Below are positions 17,803 to 27,563 of a stretch of 64,000 bases of DNA, one piece after another. The DNA lies in assembly GCF_000317045.1 (NCBI RefSeq), contig NC_019703.1, positions 484,501 to 548,500 on the forward strand, given 5' to 3'. The position numbers and the translations under genes were made by a program. The stretch's first letter is position 1. The number at the start of each line of letters is the position of its first letter. The notes beneath the pieces are model-generated. The model did no database searches. It was not told where the DNA came from and saw nothing but the letters and a program-made list of their open reading frames with translations. This stretch comes from Geitlerinema sp. PCC 7407 (GTDB lineage: Bacteria > Cyanobacteriota > Cyanobacteriia > PCC-7407).

Positions 17803-20800
17803 CTACAGCGCAAAGGTTTCTTCTTTGGTCGGCTTGAGGGCAAAGGTGAGGACCGTCTCGTCAACGCCCTTGAGCTTCAGGGGACTGCACTTGACGATTT
17901 CTTCTTCCTCCAGGTAGTCGGCGACGGCCGCCGACACCAAGATCGAGTTGGGAGTGGCCGCCTCCTGGAGGCGAGAGGCAATGTTCACGCTGGGGCCGAT
18001 CGCCGTGTAGTCGGCGCGCTCCTCGCTGCCGAACATGCCCACCACGGCGGTCCCTTGGTGGATACCGCAGCGAAACTCCACATGGCCAATGCCCTGCTCT
18101 TCCCAGCGGCGATTGAGCTTAGCGAGGGCAACGTGCATCTGGCGGGCTGCCCCGATGGCGCGCCGCACCTGCTCGTTGGGCGAGAGCTCTTCGGGCGCCC
18201 CAAAGAGCGCCAAAATCGCGTCTCCCATAAACTTATCGACGGTGCCGCCATTATCAAAAATGGCCTGGGTCATTTCAGCGAGGTACTCGTTGAGCAGCTC
18301 CGCGACTCGGCGCGATCGCAGGGTGTTGGCCAACTGCGTAAAGCCCACAATATCGCTAAACAAAATCGTCACGAGCCTCGGCTCGGGCCGCAGATCCAGC
18401 ATCAGATCTCCAGTCGCTGCCTTGAGCACCATCGACGGTGGCAAGAACCGTCGCAGCACCGACTCGGTAAGGTACGTGTTCAGCTCGGCAACGCGGCGCT
18501 CATTGGCCTTGAGGGCAAGCAAGTTTCGCACCTCCGCCAAAAGCTCGCGATCGTTGAAGGGCTTGGAAAGGTAGGCATCAGCGCCCCGCTCGGCTCCTTC
18601 GATCCGCGTATCCGCGTCAGCCTTGGCCGTCAGCAAGATAATCGGCGTGCCCTGGAGCGAGACATCCTCTCGAATCATGCCGATCATGTCCAGCCCCGAG
18701 ACCAGCGGCATCATCAAGTCCGTCACGATCAGCTCGGGGTGGTGGTTCTTGGCTTTCTCAAAACCGTCTGCTCCATTCACGGCGGTGCGAACGCGGTAGC
18801 CTTCCTGACGCAAAATCGCCGAGACATAGGTCCGCAGATCGGGGTTGTCGTCTACCACCAAAATCTGGCTAGAAGCAGCGCCATTGGAGGCCGCAATACT
18901 CTCGGGCGCTGGCACAGGGGCGATCGCCCCTGCTGGGATACTCGCGTCGACCTCATCCTCCGTCTGGGCAAAGGACTGTAGCTCCATCTCCAGATCGGCA
19001 AATTCCACCGTCGCCCGATCGGCCTGGAGCTCCGTCGGCACCGCCGCGATCAGCTCCGTCGGCAAATGCTCTGAGCCTGTCCGGAGCACCACGGTAAACG
19101 TCGTGCCCTCGCCATAGTTTGAGCTGACGATGATTTGGCCGCCGTGGCTGTCCACCAGCTCCTTGACCAGCGCCAATCCCAGACCGCTGCCTTCGTAGCT
19201 GCGGTTGGCTGAGCCCTCGGCCTGCCGGAAGCGCTCGAACAGGTGCGGAATTTGGTCTGCCCGAATGCCGATGCCTGTATCTTGAATCTGCAAAATACAG
19301 CTCTCCTCCTCGGGCTGCAGGCGAACCGTGATGCTGCCGCCCGCCGCCGTAAACTTCATCGCGTTGGAGAGCAGGTTGTACAGCACCTTGTCAAACTTCT
19401 CGGCATCCAGATACACCGGCGGACAAGGGGCGAGCTCCGTGACGAAGTGAATCCCCTTGCGCTCACAGTAGGCGCGGAAAATATCGGCGATTTGGCCGAC
19501 GAACTCGGTGAGGTCGCAGGGGCTGAAGGTTGGCTGCATCCGGCCGGCGTCGAGACGCTGAAGATCCAGCAGCTGATTCACCAGCCGCAACAGGCGCCGG
19601 GAGTTGCGCAGCGCGATGGTGGCCTGCTCGGCTGAAAGGCCGGTTTGCTGGTTGACGGCAGATTCGAGGGGCCCAATGGTGAGGGTGAGGGGCGTGCGGA
19701 ACTCGTGGGAAATGTTTTGGAAGAACTCTGTTTTTTGGCGATCGAGCTCCAAGAGCTGCTCCGCTTGCTGCCGCGTTTTCTGGTAGAGCTCTGCCTGCTG
19801 CACGGCGATCGCCGCCTGGGACGCCACCGCCTGAGCCAGCTCCACCTCGGACGGCTGCCAGCGACGCGGCCGCTGGGTTTGGCGCAGAGAAATGCTGCCG
19901 ATGATTTTGCCATTGTGCAGGAGCGGCACCACCAGCAGCGCCCGCGCGGGCGATCGCAGCGGCACATCCAGCATATTCATCTCAGGATGAATGCTCAGAT
20001 CGTCAATCTGGACCGGCTGCTGGGTGCGAATCAACTGCTGCAACACCGGATTGGCCGCGATGGGCACGCTCGACTGCGGGAGATGGCGCATGCCAAACCC
20101 GCCACTCTCTCCAGAAATCTCTTCCCTGTCCAGAGAAATCTGCCCCTCATGGGTGTGGGGATCGTGCAGACCAACACAGCGGACGTACTCGTCCTCCTCG
20201 GTCCACAGCGACAGCGCGCAGCCATCCACCTGGAGGCCCTGGCCGAGCTGCTCCGTGATCGCCGCGAAAATCTCCTCAGGCTCCAGGCTCGAGCGAATCG
20301 CCGACGTGATCGTGTTGACCAGAGACTCCCGCTTCGCCAGGGCCTGCATCTGCTCGTAGGCCCACGCCTGAGCCAGCGCCAAAGCCGCCTGATCGGCCAC
20401 CATCGTGATCAGCTGGACCTCGTCGTCCTGCCAGGCATAGGGGCGATCGCACTGGTGCAGCGCCATCACCGCCAGCAGCTCCTGCCGACAGATCAGTGGC
20501 ACCACCAAGCTCGACTGAATATTGCTGGTCCGATAGGCCGCCAGTCGCTGCTGCTCCTCGGGCGTCTCTCCTCCCTCCAGCCCTGCGACATCCTGGATCA
20601 CCTGGACCTGATCGGTCGCCCAGACCGTCCAGCGCAGCTGCCCCAAATCTTCAAAGCGGGGCATCGATACGTCTGCACCGTCTGCTTTGACAGCAATTCC
20701 ATTGGCGGCCACGACCGACGGTAGGCTGATGTTGGACCCAGACAGCGCATCGAGATCAAGGGACAGATGCTCAGCGGGATTGTAGCGATAAAGAAACCCG

Positions 20801-21381
20801 CCTTCGAGCAGTCGGCCATCTCTGAAGGGGCGCAAAACGCAGCAGCTCACCTCAAACATCTGGCCCACCGTCGTCGCGATGGTTTGCAGAATTTGGCGAT
20901 AGTTTAGGGCGCTGCGGATTGTGTTGGTGACCGCATTGAGAAGAGATTCTTGACGGAGGGTGCGGCAGAGCTCTCGGGTCCGAGCGCGCAAGACATTATG
21001 GGTGTCTACGGCCTGCTGAACAACACCGCGCAGCTCTTCGTCATCCCAGGGCTTGGTGACGTACTTAAAAACTTTACCGGCGTTAATCGCTTCGACAAGG
21101 TCTTCGACGTCGGTGTAGCCGGTCAAAATGATCCGGATGATGTCGGGATAGCGCGTCGCCGTCAGGCTCAAGAACTCTGTCCCGCTCATGAGCGGCATGC
21201 GCTGATCGGAGATGATCACCGCTACATCGCCTTCGGCTTCCAGGATTTCGAGGGCAGCGGGCCCATTCTCGGCGCGCAGCACTTTGAATTCTCGTCGAAA
21301 GGTGCGATAGAGCAGATCGAGGTTGTCTGGCTCATCGTCAACGACGAGAATCTTGGGCTTACTGTCCTCTGAGGCTTTCAT
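17803..21381 (-). CDS. cyaC: CyaC-type hybrid sensor kinase / adenylate cyclase
   Basis: The 1192-residue protein has the domain order REC, GAF, GAF, HisKA/HATPase, REC and class III cyclase. Visible residues: REC1 phospho-acceptor D59 with K110; kinase H-box H559 (ISHEFRTPL), N673, G boxes DTGIGI and GSGLGLAL; REC2 D888; cyclase metal aspartates D1010 (LFSDIVGFT) and D1054, adenine-selecting K1050 and D1124, and N1133/R1137. This order matches CyaC of Anabaena and Spirulina, where the kinase phosphorylates REC2 to stimulate cAMP synthesis. It is predicted to be a cytosolic signalling protein. All catalytic positions I checked are intact. The GAF ligands are unknown. Confidence 0.93.
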   Translation of the reverse strand: MKASEDSKPKILVVDDEPDNLDLLYRTFRREFKVLRAENGPAALEILEAEGDVAVIISDQRMPLMSGTEFLSLTATRYPDIIRIILTGYTDVEDLVEAINAGKVFKYVTKPWDDEELRGVVQQAVDTHNVLRARTRELCRTLRQESLLNAVTNTIRSALNYRQILQTIATTVGQMFEVSCCVLRPFRDGRLLEGGFLYRYNPAEHLSLDLDALSGSNISLPSVVAANGIAVKADGADVSMPRFEDLGQLRWTVWATDQVQVIQDVAGLEGGETPEEQQRLAAYRTSNIQSSLVVPLICRQELLAVMALHQCDRPYAWQDDEVQLITMVADQAALALAQAWAYEQMQALAKRESLVNTITSAIRSSLEPEEIFAAITEQLGQGLQVDGCALSLWTEEDEYVRCVGLHDPHTHEGQISLDREEISGESGGFGMRHLPQSSVPIAANPVLQQLIRTQQPVQIDDLSIHPEMNMLDVPLRSPARALLVVPLLHNGKIIGSISLRQTQRPRRWQPSEVELAQAVASQAAIAVQQAELYQKTRQQAEQLLELDRQKTEFFQNISHEFRTPLTLTIGPLESAVNQQTGLSAEQATIALRNSRRLLRLVNQLLDLQRLDAGRMQPTFSPCDLTEFVGQIADIFRAYCERKGIHFVTELAPCPPVYLDAEKFDKVLYNLLSNAMKFTAAGGSITVRLQPEEESCILQIQDTGIGIRADQIPHLFERFRQAEGSANRSYEGSGLGLALVKELVDSHGGQIIVSSNYGEGTTFTVVLRTGSEHLPTELIAAVPTELQADRATVEFADLEMELQSFAQTEDEVDASIPAGAIAPVPAPESIAASNGAASSQILVVDDNPDLRTYVSAILRQEGYRVRTAVNGADGFEKAKNHHPELIVTDLMMPLVSGLDMIGMIREDVSLQGTPIILLTAKADADTRIEGAERGADAYLSKPFNDRELLAEVRNLLALKANERRVAELNTYLTESVLRRFLPPSMVLKAATGDLMLDLRPEPRLVTILFSDIVGFTQLANTLRSRRVAELLNEYLAEMTQAIFDNGGTVDKFMGDAILALFGAPEELSPNEQVRRAIGAARQMHVALAKLNRRWEEQGIGHVEFRCGIHQGTAVVGMFGSEERADYTAIGPSVNIASRLQEAATPNSILVSAAVADYLEEEEIVKCSPLKLKGVDETVLTFALKPTKEETFAL

Positions 21382-22431
21382 GCACCGCTCTCCTGCTGCA
21401 AGGGCAGTTGAATAAACATTGACCTCGCTACGTGTAGGCTGATCCGAACCATGGACTGGCTAGCAAGTTACGTGAAGGGTCAAAACACACTCTGTTTGGG
21501 AGGGCCTAAGGCCGAGAAAGGTCAACTTGCCATACCAATTTTGGCAGTTGCGGGGTCAGACGTGTCTCTGGTTGAGAGATGCACAGGCTGGGCGGTTACT
21601 TGGGGCTGTCTGCTCCTGGGGGCGATCGCCTCTAGGCAAGCCAGATCGAAACCGGTGGGGAGTGAGAGACGCTGCGTGCTGTGGAGTCGGATCGAGACGA
21701 TAACCCTACATTGAAAGATGACCGGTGACGCACCCAGATTAATCTTAGTTTTTGCAGCCCTCCTTTGGGCGTAATTGAGGTGGCTCTCTTAAGGTTCAAG
21801 GGATGCTCGTACGGTGCTGTGACAGTTATTGTACGAGAGATGTCCTTAGAGTGTTCCCTGGGTTACTAACGTAGGCATCACCCTTACGGAAATTGAGGTT
21901 GCAAATAGCAGCCGTACTGGTGCAATGGTGGAGCGGGCTAGGACGGTACTGATAGAACAGTGAAAGTCATTGGCAATCGCCCATTGCGCTTTATAGGATT
22001 GGAAAGACGGGCTTTGAACGATCTCTTGGGATGTCGTGGTTCGTAGTTCCCAAAAAAGACCCAGACTCCAAAGGTTTGAAGGTGCTTTTTAAACTCCGAA
22101 GACAACGGTATTGAATCTGCTTAGACATACCGTTATCGGGATTAGGAATCCGGATAGGCGATGGTTCCTTCCCGGAACTCTCGCGATCGCCGCCAAAAGC
22201 AGCCTGAGGCGTATTAGAACCAGTCCTTTGCGGAAATTTTGCAAGCGCCTCTACTAGGAGCGATCGCCCTTCGCTGCCAAAGAGTGCCCATCTTTTGAGG
22301 GGGAGTGTGTCAGAATTGAGCCGTTCCCGCGCACAGGGCAAATGTGCAAGCAGCCTGGGGGTGGCCGTCTGCCCATGCCGGGATCTAGATCAGACAAAGA
22401 TTTGTAGGTTGTGTGCTGAGGCTTGCTAATC
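21382..22431. other. Long intergenic region
   Basis: About 1050 bp without a convincing gene. It includes the cyaC promoter side and a stem-loop, CTCGTAC (21806-21812) with GTACGAG (21831-21837), which could belong to a leader or small RNA. Open frames here have no family resemblance or coherent codon pattern. Confidence 0.4.
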
Positions 22432-23046
22432 GTGGACTCCCTTTCCTTTTCAGCCTCTGATGACTTTTCTCAGCAGCCGGGCTCGCTCAAGCCTGCTACT
22501 TCGGTTGTGGTTCGCTTGGCCGAGGCTCGCGATGTCAAAGAACTGTCCCAGCTGCTGACCCTTAGCTTTTACTCCTCAGAAGGCATGATGCAATGGCTGC
22601 TGCCGCTGATTGGTATGGGCATTGCGGAGGATGTGCGAAGCCGCTTGCGATCGCCCAGCCCTCACTATGCCTGCTTTGTAGCGGTCCAGCCAGCAACTTT
22701 GAGTCCCCAGACAGCCCCCGAAATCGTGGGAACCATCGAAATGACGGTCCGCCCCGATTCGCCGTGGCAGTTTCGGCAAGGCCAGCACGTCTACCTCTCT
22801 AATGTCGCTGTTCGCGAAGACCAGCGCCGCCGGGGCATTGCTCAGCAAATGCTCGCCGCCTGCGAACAAAAAGCGCTGGAATGGGGCTTTCGGGATCTCT
22901 ACCTCCACGTCCTCGAAAACAACCAGCGAGCAAGACGATTGTATTTTCGAGCGGGCTACCGCCTGCGGCGCATAGAATTTAGCATCACAGCCCTTTTGTT
23001 GGGCCGTCCCCAGCGCTACTTGCTTCACAAGCGCTTGCCAAACTAG
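22432..23046 (+). CDS. GNAT-family N-acetyltransferase
   Basis: The protein has about 204 residues, probably from the GTG at 22432, which has GAGG about 10 nt upstream; a TTG at 22423 is the alternative. The acetyl-CoA binding motif A is clear in VREDQRRRGIAQQML, followed by ALEWGFRDLYLHVLENNQRA and the C-terminal motif LYFRAGYRLR. GNAT enzymes transfer acetyl groups to amines of small molecules or proteins. The substrate cannot be read from the sequence. No operon partner is evident. Confidence 0.88.
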   Translation: MDSLSFSASDDFSQQPGSLKPATSVVVRLAEARDVKELSQLLTLSFYSSEGMMQWLLPLIGMGIAEDVRSRLRSPSPHYACFVAVQPATLSPQTAPEIVGTIEMTVRPDSPWQFRQGQHVYLSNVAVREDQRRRGIAQQMLAACEQKALEWGFRDLYLHVLENNQRARRLYFRAGYRLRRIEFSITALLLGRPQRYLLHKRLPN

Positions 23047-23951
23047 CCGATGTTCTTTGGCCAAAGAAGATAGTGTGGGCTCAGGTAGGCAGAGCCAATC
23101 AGGGGGAGCAAAGGGCGATCGCGGCTAGAGCGCAACGATCGAAGATCTGAAATCGAAGATCTGAGCGAGAAGCGACGACAAAAAGAAAAAGAAGAAAGCT
23201 GTGAGAGGGAGCGCGACTTTTTGTCAGATCAGCTGATTATTCGCGGCAAAACTACTGAGCAAGGGTAGAAAGTCGAGATAGCTCGAAGGGGCTCTGCGTA
23301 AATACCCGTAATTTAAATAAATATTTGTTTTTTGTTTCTAAAAACGTGTCAATCGGCGATCGCTAGCCTCAGGCGAAGCGTCAGAATGCCATTGATTGAT
23401 TTTGCTTTAATTCTTGCGTGGCAAGGCATTGAGGCGATCGCCCCTACTTAAAGAAATGCTAAAAATCACTGATTAATTAATTTTTTAGATTGTTGCAATC
23501 TCCCATGAAGCTGATGCGCAGCCATTCTATTTGCAGAGAAACCAAGAAATGTGCCGGATGCTTTACAGAAACTTTAAAATAAACCCTGGTTTTGTAGAGC
23601 CTTTTACTAGGGCTGAGCGGTTCCTTGATTTCACCTCAATCTCATGCCATAGAATGGGGAGGTACAATCGGTCCCTAACTCATGAAGACCTCTCAAAGGC
23701 TCCAATGCTTTGATGGCTTTCGATTGTGTAGCCAAGTCAAAACATTTGTGAGATGACCTTGAGAGAAAGGGGCAGACGCTGGGTATGCTGGGTGTGTACT
23801 AAACGGCGATAGGTGAGAACTGAGGAGTTTCGCGCCAGTGATGGACAGCGGCTGCCAACAGCGCTACAGAGATGCTCCCTACAGTGCTAACGAGTGCGTT
23901 GGGTACGCCTGCACTGTCGGTCCCAAATACGAATCTCGAAGCGCTGCTAGG
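23047..23951. other. Intergenic region with a short tandem repeat
   Basis: About 900 bp without a convincing gene. ATCGAAGATCTGA occurs twice in tandem near 23138-23163. Several HIP1 sites and AT-rich stretches (23310-23340, 23470-23500) are present. Confidence 0.4.
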
Positions 23952-24449
23952 ATGGACACCGAAGATTTGAATACGGCCCAGGCGATCGCAAAGCACTCCG
24001 AGCCGTCTAGTGAGATTCTGGAAAGTCTCCGGGCAGGCGAAGTTTTGATGGTCAACAGCCGTCGGCGAAACGGCCTGATTTTGCTGAAGCGCTTTCATGC
24101 AGAATTTGCAGGCCCCGGCGCTGTGATTGGTGGGCGATTTGACAGCGACTGTGAGCAGGTGGTGACAGTGGGTAAGCTGTCTCTGCTGGTGCCCAAGTCC
24201 TACGAAGAGCGTCAGGCTGCCTACAAAATTCGTTTGCAGTGGATCAAGCTGACTAAGCAATTCACGGGCAACCAGATGCCCCTAGAGCGGGCGCGCAAGA
24301 TTTTGGAGCAGTTTGAACAGTACTTTGACACCGAAGAGGTGCAGGCAATTCCCGATGAAGCCTTTGCAAGGCTCGTGGGAGTGCTGCCTAGGACGGTGCG
24401 TCAGGCGCGCCGCAGACCCGAGAAGCTCAATCTCAAGGTGCGCGCCTGA
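23952..24449 (+). CDS. Conserved hypothetical protein
   Basis: The product has about 165 residues from the ATG at 23952. The frame is open back to 23838, but the upstream part lacks the regular composition of the rest. It contains SLRAGEVLMVNSRRRNGLILLKRF, then a helical part with IRLQWIKLTKQFTG and LERARKILEQF, and a basic C-terminus (LPRTVRQARRRPEKLNLKVRA). I do not recognise a named family. The basic tail could suit nucleic-acid binding, which is speculation. Confidence 0.65.
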   Translation: MDTEDLNTAQAIAKHSEPSSEILESLRAGEVLMVNSRRRNGLILLKRFHAEFAGPGAVIGGRFDSDCEQVVTVGKLSLLVPKSYEERQAAYKIRLQWIKLTKQFTGNQMPLERARKILEQFEQYFDTEEVQAIPDEAFARLVGVLPRTVRQARRRPEKLNLKVRA

Positions 24450-24500
24450 CGCCGCCCGCGTCAAAGCTGACCGTTAGGGTTCGGGCAAGCGCAGATTTTT

Positions 24501-25670
24501 TTAAGACAGAGAAGCCAGCTCTGGGCTGTTTAGCTGGGCGATCGCGCTCTGCAATCGGCTCAGGGTGCGGGCGTTTTCTTGGGGGCTGCCGACGGTGATC
24601 CGGAGGCCGTCAGCAATGGTGCGCACCAAGGTGCCTTGGGTGCGGAGCCCTTGGCCGAGATCCGCCGCGCTAAAGCCAGCGGATTCGGTGGGCCGCACAA
24701 AGATGAAGTTGGCGGTGCTGGGCCAGACCTGCAAAGACGGGATTTCCCCGAGGGCGGCCAGCAGGCGATCGCGCTCGTCGACAATCTGGGGAATCGCGGT
24801 CAGCAGTGCGTGGCGGTGGAGCAGCGCTGTCTGGGCTGCTGCCTGGGTGAAGCTGGGCAGGTTGTAGGGAAGCCGCACTTTCTCAAGAACGGCGACCAAG
24901 TCGGGGTGCGCGATGGCGTAGCCGACGCGGTGGGCCGCTAGCCGGAATGCCTTGGAAAAGGTGCGCAGAATAACCCAGTTGGGATGCTCGGGCAGCTCGC
25001 CCACGAGGCTCTGACCGCTGAACTCGAAATACGCTTCGTCGATGACGGCGAGGATGTTTTGGGGCAGGCTGCGCAGCCAGTCAATCTCGGCTTCGGTGAG
25101 GGGGTTGGCGGTGGGAGAGTTGGGGTGGAGGACGAAAACGGTCCGCACTGGCGGATGCTGAGGGGGATCGACTGGGGCGATCGCCTTTTGGGCGGCCTCC
25201 AGATCCATTTCAAAGGTTTCGAGCGATCGCCCAATGGTCAGCACCGGAATTCCCAGAGTTTTGGCCAGAATGCCGTACATCGAGAAGGTTGGCTGGGCCA
25301 CCAAAATGGAACCTTCGCCGCCCAGGCAGGTAGCAATGAGCAGCGATCGAATCAGTTCATCAGAGCCATTGCCCACTGAAATCTGGTGGGAGGCGATCGC
25401 GCCTTTGGGCAGGTGAGCGGCCTCGGTGGCGTACTCGGCGATCGCCTCCTTGAGGGCTTGGTGACCGCCGTCGGGGTAGCGGTTCGCCTCGATCAGGCGC
25501 TGGTAGGTTTGACCGAGCTCTTGCTTGAGGGCCTCGGGCAGATCGTAGGGACTCTCATTGGTGTCCAAGCGATCGAGGCTTTTGGGATCCACCGGTTGCC
25601 CTTCGCTGCCGCCGGGATGGGGCGTGTAGGCAGTTAGTTGGGCCAGATCGGACCGAATAAAGGGCAACAT
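24501..25670 (-). CDS. hisC: Histidinol-phosphate aminotransferase
   Basis: The protein has about 389 residues from the ATG at 25670 ([12 protein letters not shown]); 20 further codons upstream are open but outside the family's start. It is a fold-type I PLP aminotransferase with [11 protein letters not shown] at the N-terminus, GNGSDELI (cofactor binding), [22 protein letters not shown], and the PLP-lysine segment [16 protein letters not shown]. HisC converts imidazole acetol-phosphate to L-histidinol phosphate with glutamate as amino donor. Some cyanobacterial homologues also accept aromatic substrates. The gene stands alone here, as is common for scattered cyanobacterial his genes. Confidence 0.92.
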   Translation of the reverse strand: MLPFIRSDLAQLTAYTPHPGGSEGQPVDPKSLDRLDTNESPYDLPEALKQELGQTYQRLIEANRYPDGGHQALKEAIAEYATEAAHLPKGAIASHQISVGNGSDELIRSLLIATCLGGEGSILVAQPTFSMYGILAKTLGIPVLTIGRSLETFEMDLEAAQKAIAPVDPPQHPPVRTVFVLHPNSPTANPLTEAEIDWLRSLPQNILAVIDEAYFEFSGQSLVGELPEHPNWVILRTFSKAFRLAAHRVGYAIAHPDLVAVLEKVRLPYNLPSFTQAAAQTALLHRHALLTAIPQIVDERDRLLAALGEIPSLQVWPSTANFIFVRPTESAGFSAADLGQGLRTQGTLVRTIADGLRITVGSPQENARTLSRLQSAIAQLNSPELASLS

Positions 25671-25787
25671 AGCTGCGCTTCCCTCCAAAAACGTACGCGA
25701 GCGGCGATGGCTGAGACCGTCCTCTATCATAGCCTTCCTCCCTAGCGGTGTTTTGGCGTACCGGCGAACTGTCTAGAAATCAGCCTG

Positions 25788-26447
25788 CTAAAGCAATGGC
25801 AGCTCGCAAAAGGCCTGAATTTCTTGCCAGATGCGATCGCTGACAGTGGCCAGGGAGTGGTCGCTCTCGAGCTCGATCAGCTTTACCCAGGGTCGCTGCT
25901 CGGCGTAGTCCCGGCTGGCCTGCACCGGAATCACGTCATCGTGCACGCCGTGCAGAATCAAGGTCGGCAGCGATCGCCCCAGATCCCCATCGTGGTACTC
26001 CGCCAGATCTGTCACAAAGCCATACTGCAAGGGCAGCTCCGTCTGGGCCGCGTAGTGATAGACCGCCATGTACTGCTCCTGCTGCCAGCGCAGCAGCTGC
26101 TCTGACCCGAGGCGCGGCAGCCAGTGGGCCAAAAACTGAAACGCCGGCGCTAGCAGCACGAGCCGCTGGATCTGAGGATTGCGCTCCGCCAGCCAAGCGG
26201 CGGTCAGCCCGCCAAAGCTAGAGCCGATCACCGTCACAGGGCGATCCGGCAGCAGCGCTTCCACTTGGGCTAGCTGGCGACTTAGGCTCAGATGGCTAAA
26301 GTCGTCTTGATTGAGATCGGGGATCTCCAGCGCGATTCCGAGATCTTGAAAGCGATCGCCCAATTCCCGCGCTTTCGCAGAGTTGGGGCTCGAAGCAAAG
26401 CCGTGCAGGTAGAGGTAGCATTCCGGCGATGACTGTGAATGCGCCAT
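25788..26447 (-). CDS. YqiA-like alpha/beta-hydrolase (esterase)
   Basis: The protein has about 219 residues from the ATG at 26447 (MAHSQSSPECYLYLHGF). The YLHGFASSPNSAKA start, the nucleophile elbow GSSFGG, the late LPTLILHGVHDDVIP acid loop and SDHSL histidine give a full Ser-Asp-His set. The size and motifs fit the YqiA/YcfP branch of small carboxylesterases. Its substrate is unknown. The 24 in-frame codons upstream of 26447 lack similarity to the family and are not included. Confidence 0.85.
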   Translation of the reverse strand: MAHSQSSPECYLYLHGFASSPNSAKARELGDRFQDLGIALEIPDLNQDDFSHLSLSRQLAQVEALLPDRPVTVIGSSFGGLTAAWLAERNPQIQRLVLLAPAFQFLAHWLPRLGSEQLLRWQQEQYMAVYHYAAQTELPLQYGFVTDLAEYHDGDLGRSLPTLILHGVHDDVIPVQASRDYAEQRPWVKLIELESDHSLATVSDRIWQEIQAFCELPLL

Positions 26448-26584
26448 GGCGGACAAGGGCGATAAGAGAGAATAGTCGCAATTATCGCCCATCTGGACCT
26501 TGGAGCGTCTCGGCCCCAAGGCCCAGCTCCCCGACCTAGACCGAGGCGGTGCCCGCCGCCCTAGCGGCTAACGCTTTGGGGGGC

Positions 26585-27121
26585 CTAAGGGGTGTTTCCC
26601 GGGTTCCCCATGCCTCGACCTCTGCCTCGGCCCATGCCCTGCTGTCCTTGGCGGGGGCCTTTCTTGTTGCGGGAGTGCTCCTGCATCTTGGCAGCAAAGC
26701 GATCGCGCTGCTCGTCGGTCATGATTTTGCGGGCAGCCAGCATGCTCTCGAAGCGCAGCTCGGCCATTTCCTGGCGCAGGCGCTGGACTTCTTGAAACTG
26801 GCGACGAATTTCGTCATCGGAGGCGTCCCCCGTCATCCGCGTTCGCAGCTCGTCCTGGGCTTGTCGCAGGGCGGTGCGCTTGGCCTGGAGGGGCTCTCGA
26901 TACTGGCCGCGAATGCTTTGCAGCTGCTGGAGCTGATCAGGGGACAGGCCCAGATCTTGGAGCCAGCGGGTTTCCTTCCCTTCGCGATCGCCGTTGGGAG
27001 CATTTTGGGCGAGGGCGACACGGGGCATCGAGAAAAATGCGGGGGCGGCGATCGCCACAGCACCGGCCATGGCTAGCACAGAAAACGCCACAACAGAAGT
27101 ACGGCGAACAGACATAAGCAC
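26585..27121 (-). CDS. Spy/CpxP-like periplasmic protein
   Basis: The 178-residue protein has a Sec signal peptide (hydrophobic residues about 10-30, likely cleavage after VALAQ). A helical domain follows with the LTxxQ-type motif twice: LGLSPDQLQQLQSI and KIMTDEQRDRF. The tail is Gly/Arg-rich (GQQGMGRGRGRGMG). Spy/CpxP proteins are envelope chaperones or stress sensors. It is third in the operon with the ECF sigma and anti-sigma genes, 55 bp after the latter, so it may be a target or modulator of that pathway; this is an inference from gene order. Confidence 0.82.
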   Translation of the reverse strand: MLMSVRRTSVVAFSVLAMAGAVAIAAPAFFSMPRVALAQNAPNGDREGKETRWLQDLGLSPDQLQQLQSIRGQYREPLQAKRTALRQAQDELRTRMTGDASDDEIRRQFQEVQRLRQEMAELRFESMLAARKIMTDEQRDRFAAKMQEHSRNKKGPRQGQQGMGRGRGRGMGNPGNTP

Positions 27122-27176
27122 TTACCTGGTGAAAGATCAAACAGGGCAATGGAGAAGTGAAGGCAGGGCAAAAATC

Positions 27177-27563
27177 CTAGGGGATTTCCTCAAGAAAGGC
27201 GTCCGCCGAAACCACGATCGCGCTTTCGGTGTCGGGGTTGAGGCTGCCAGTCCAGCTGCCTTCGAGGAAGGTTTCTAAGTTGGCAATTTCGGTTTCGGGA
27301 AGCGGGGGCGGGCTCCACAGGCGATCGCTGCCCCACAGGAGCGTCACCCCCGCCGCGATCGCCGTCGGCACGACCCACAGCCAGCGCTGCGGAAGGCACC
27401 TCAGGACCGGGGGGCTCGGCTCGGTGGCGATCGCCTCCATGAGTCGCTCCTCCAAATCCGCTGCCGCCGGTGGCGCGACCGGACGATGCCGCCGCAAAAA
27501 CGTGCGCAGTCGCGGATCCTCATCCGCAGAAGTGGGTTGGTCTTTGGGTCGAAACGGACTCAT
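27177..27563 (-). CDS. Putative membrane-anchored anti-sigma factor
   Basis: The 128-residue protein has a cytosolic N-terminal part (about 1-60, with RLRTFLRRHRP and LEERLMEAI), one transmembrane helix (about 62-80, WLWVVPTAIAAGVTLLWG) and a short outer part. Its start overlaps the stop of the ECF sigma gene by 4 bp. This coupling and topology are those of anti-sigma partners. The zinc motif HxxxCxxC is absent. Function is inferred from position and topology more than from sequence similarity. Confidence 0.75.
   Translation of the reverse strand: MSPFRPKDQPTSADEDPRLRTFLRRHRPVAPPAAADLEERLMEAIATEPSPPVLRCLPQRWLWVVPTAIAAGVTLLWGSDRLWSPPPLPETEIANLETFLEGSWTGSLNPDTESAIVVSADAFLEEIP

Noticed and set aside
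21991-22341. 116-codon minus-strand open frame
   Set aside because: No family resemblance, irregular composition and no ribosome-binding site.
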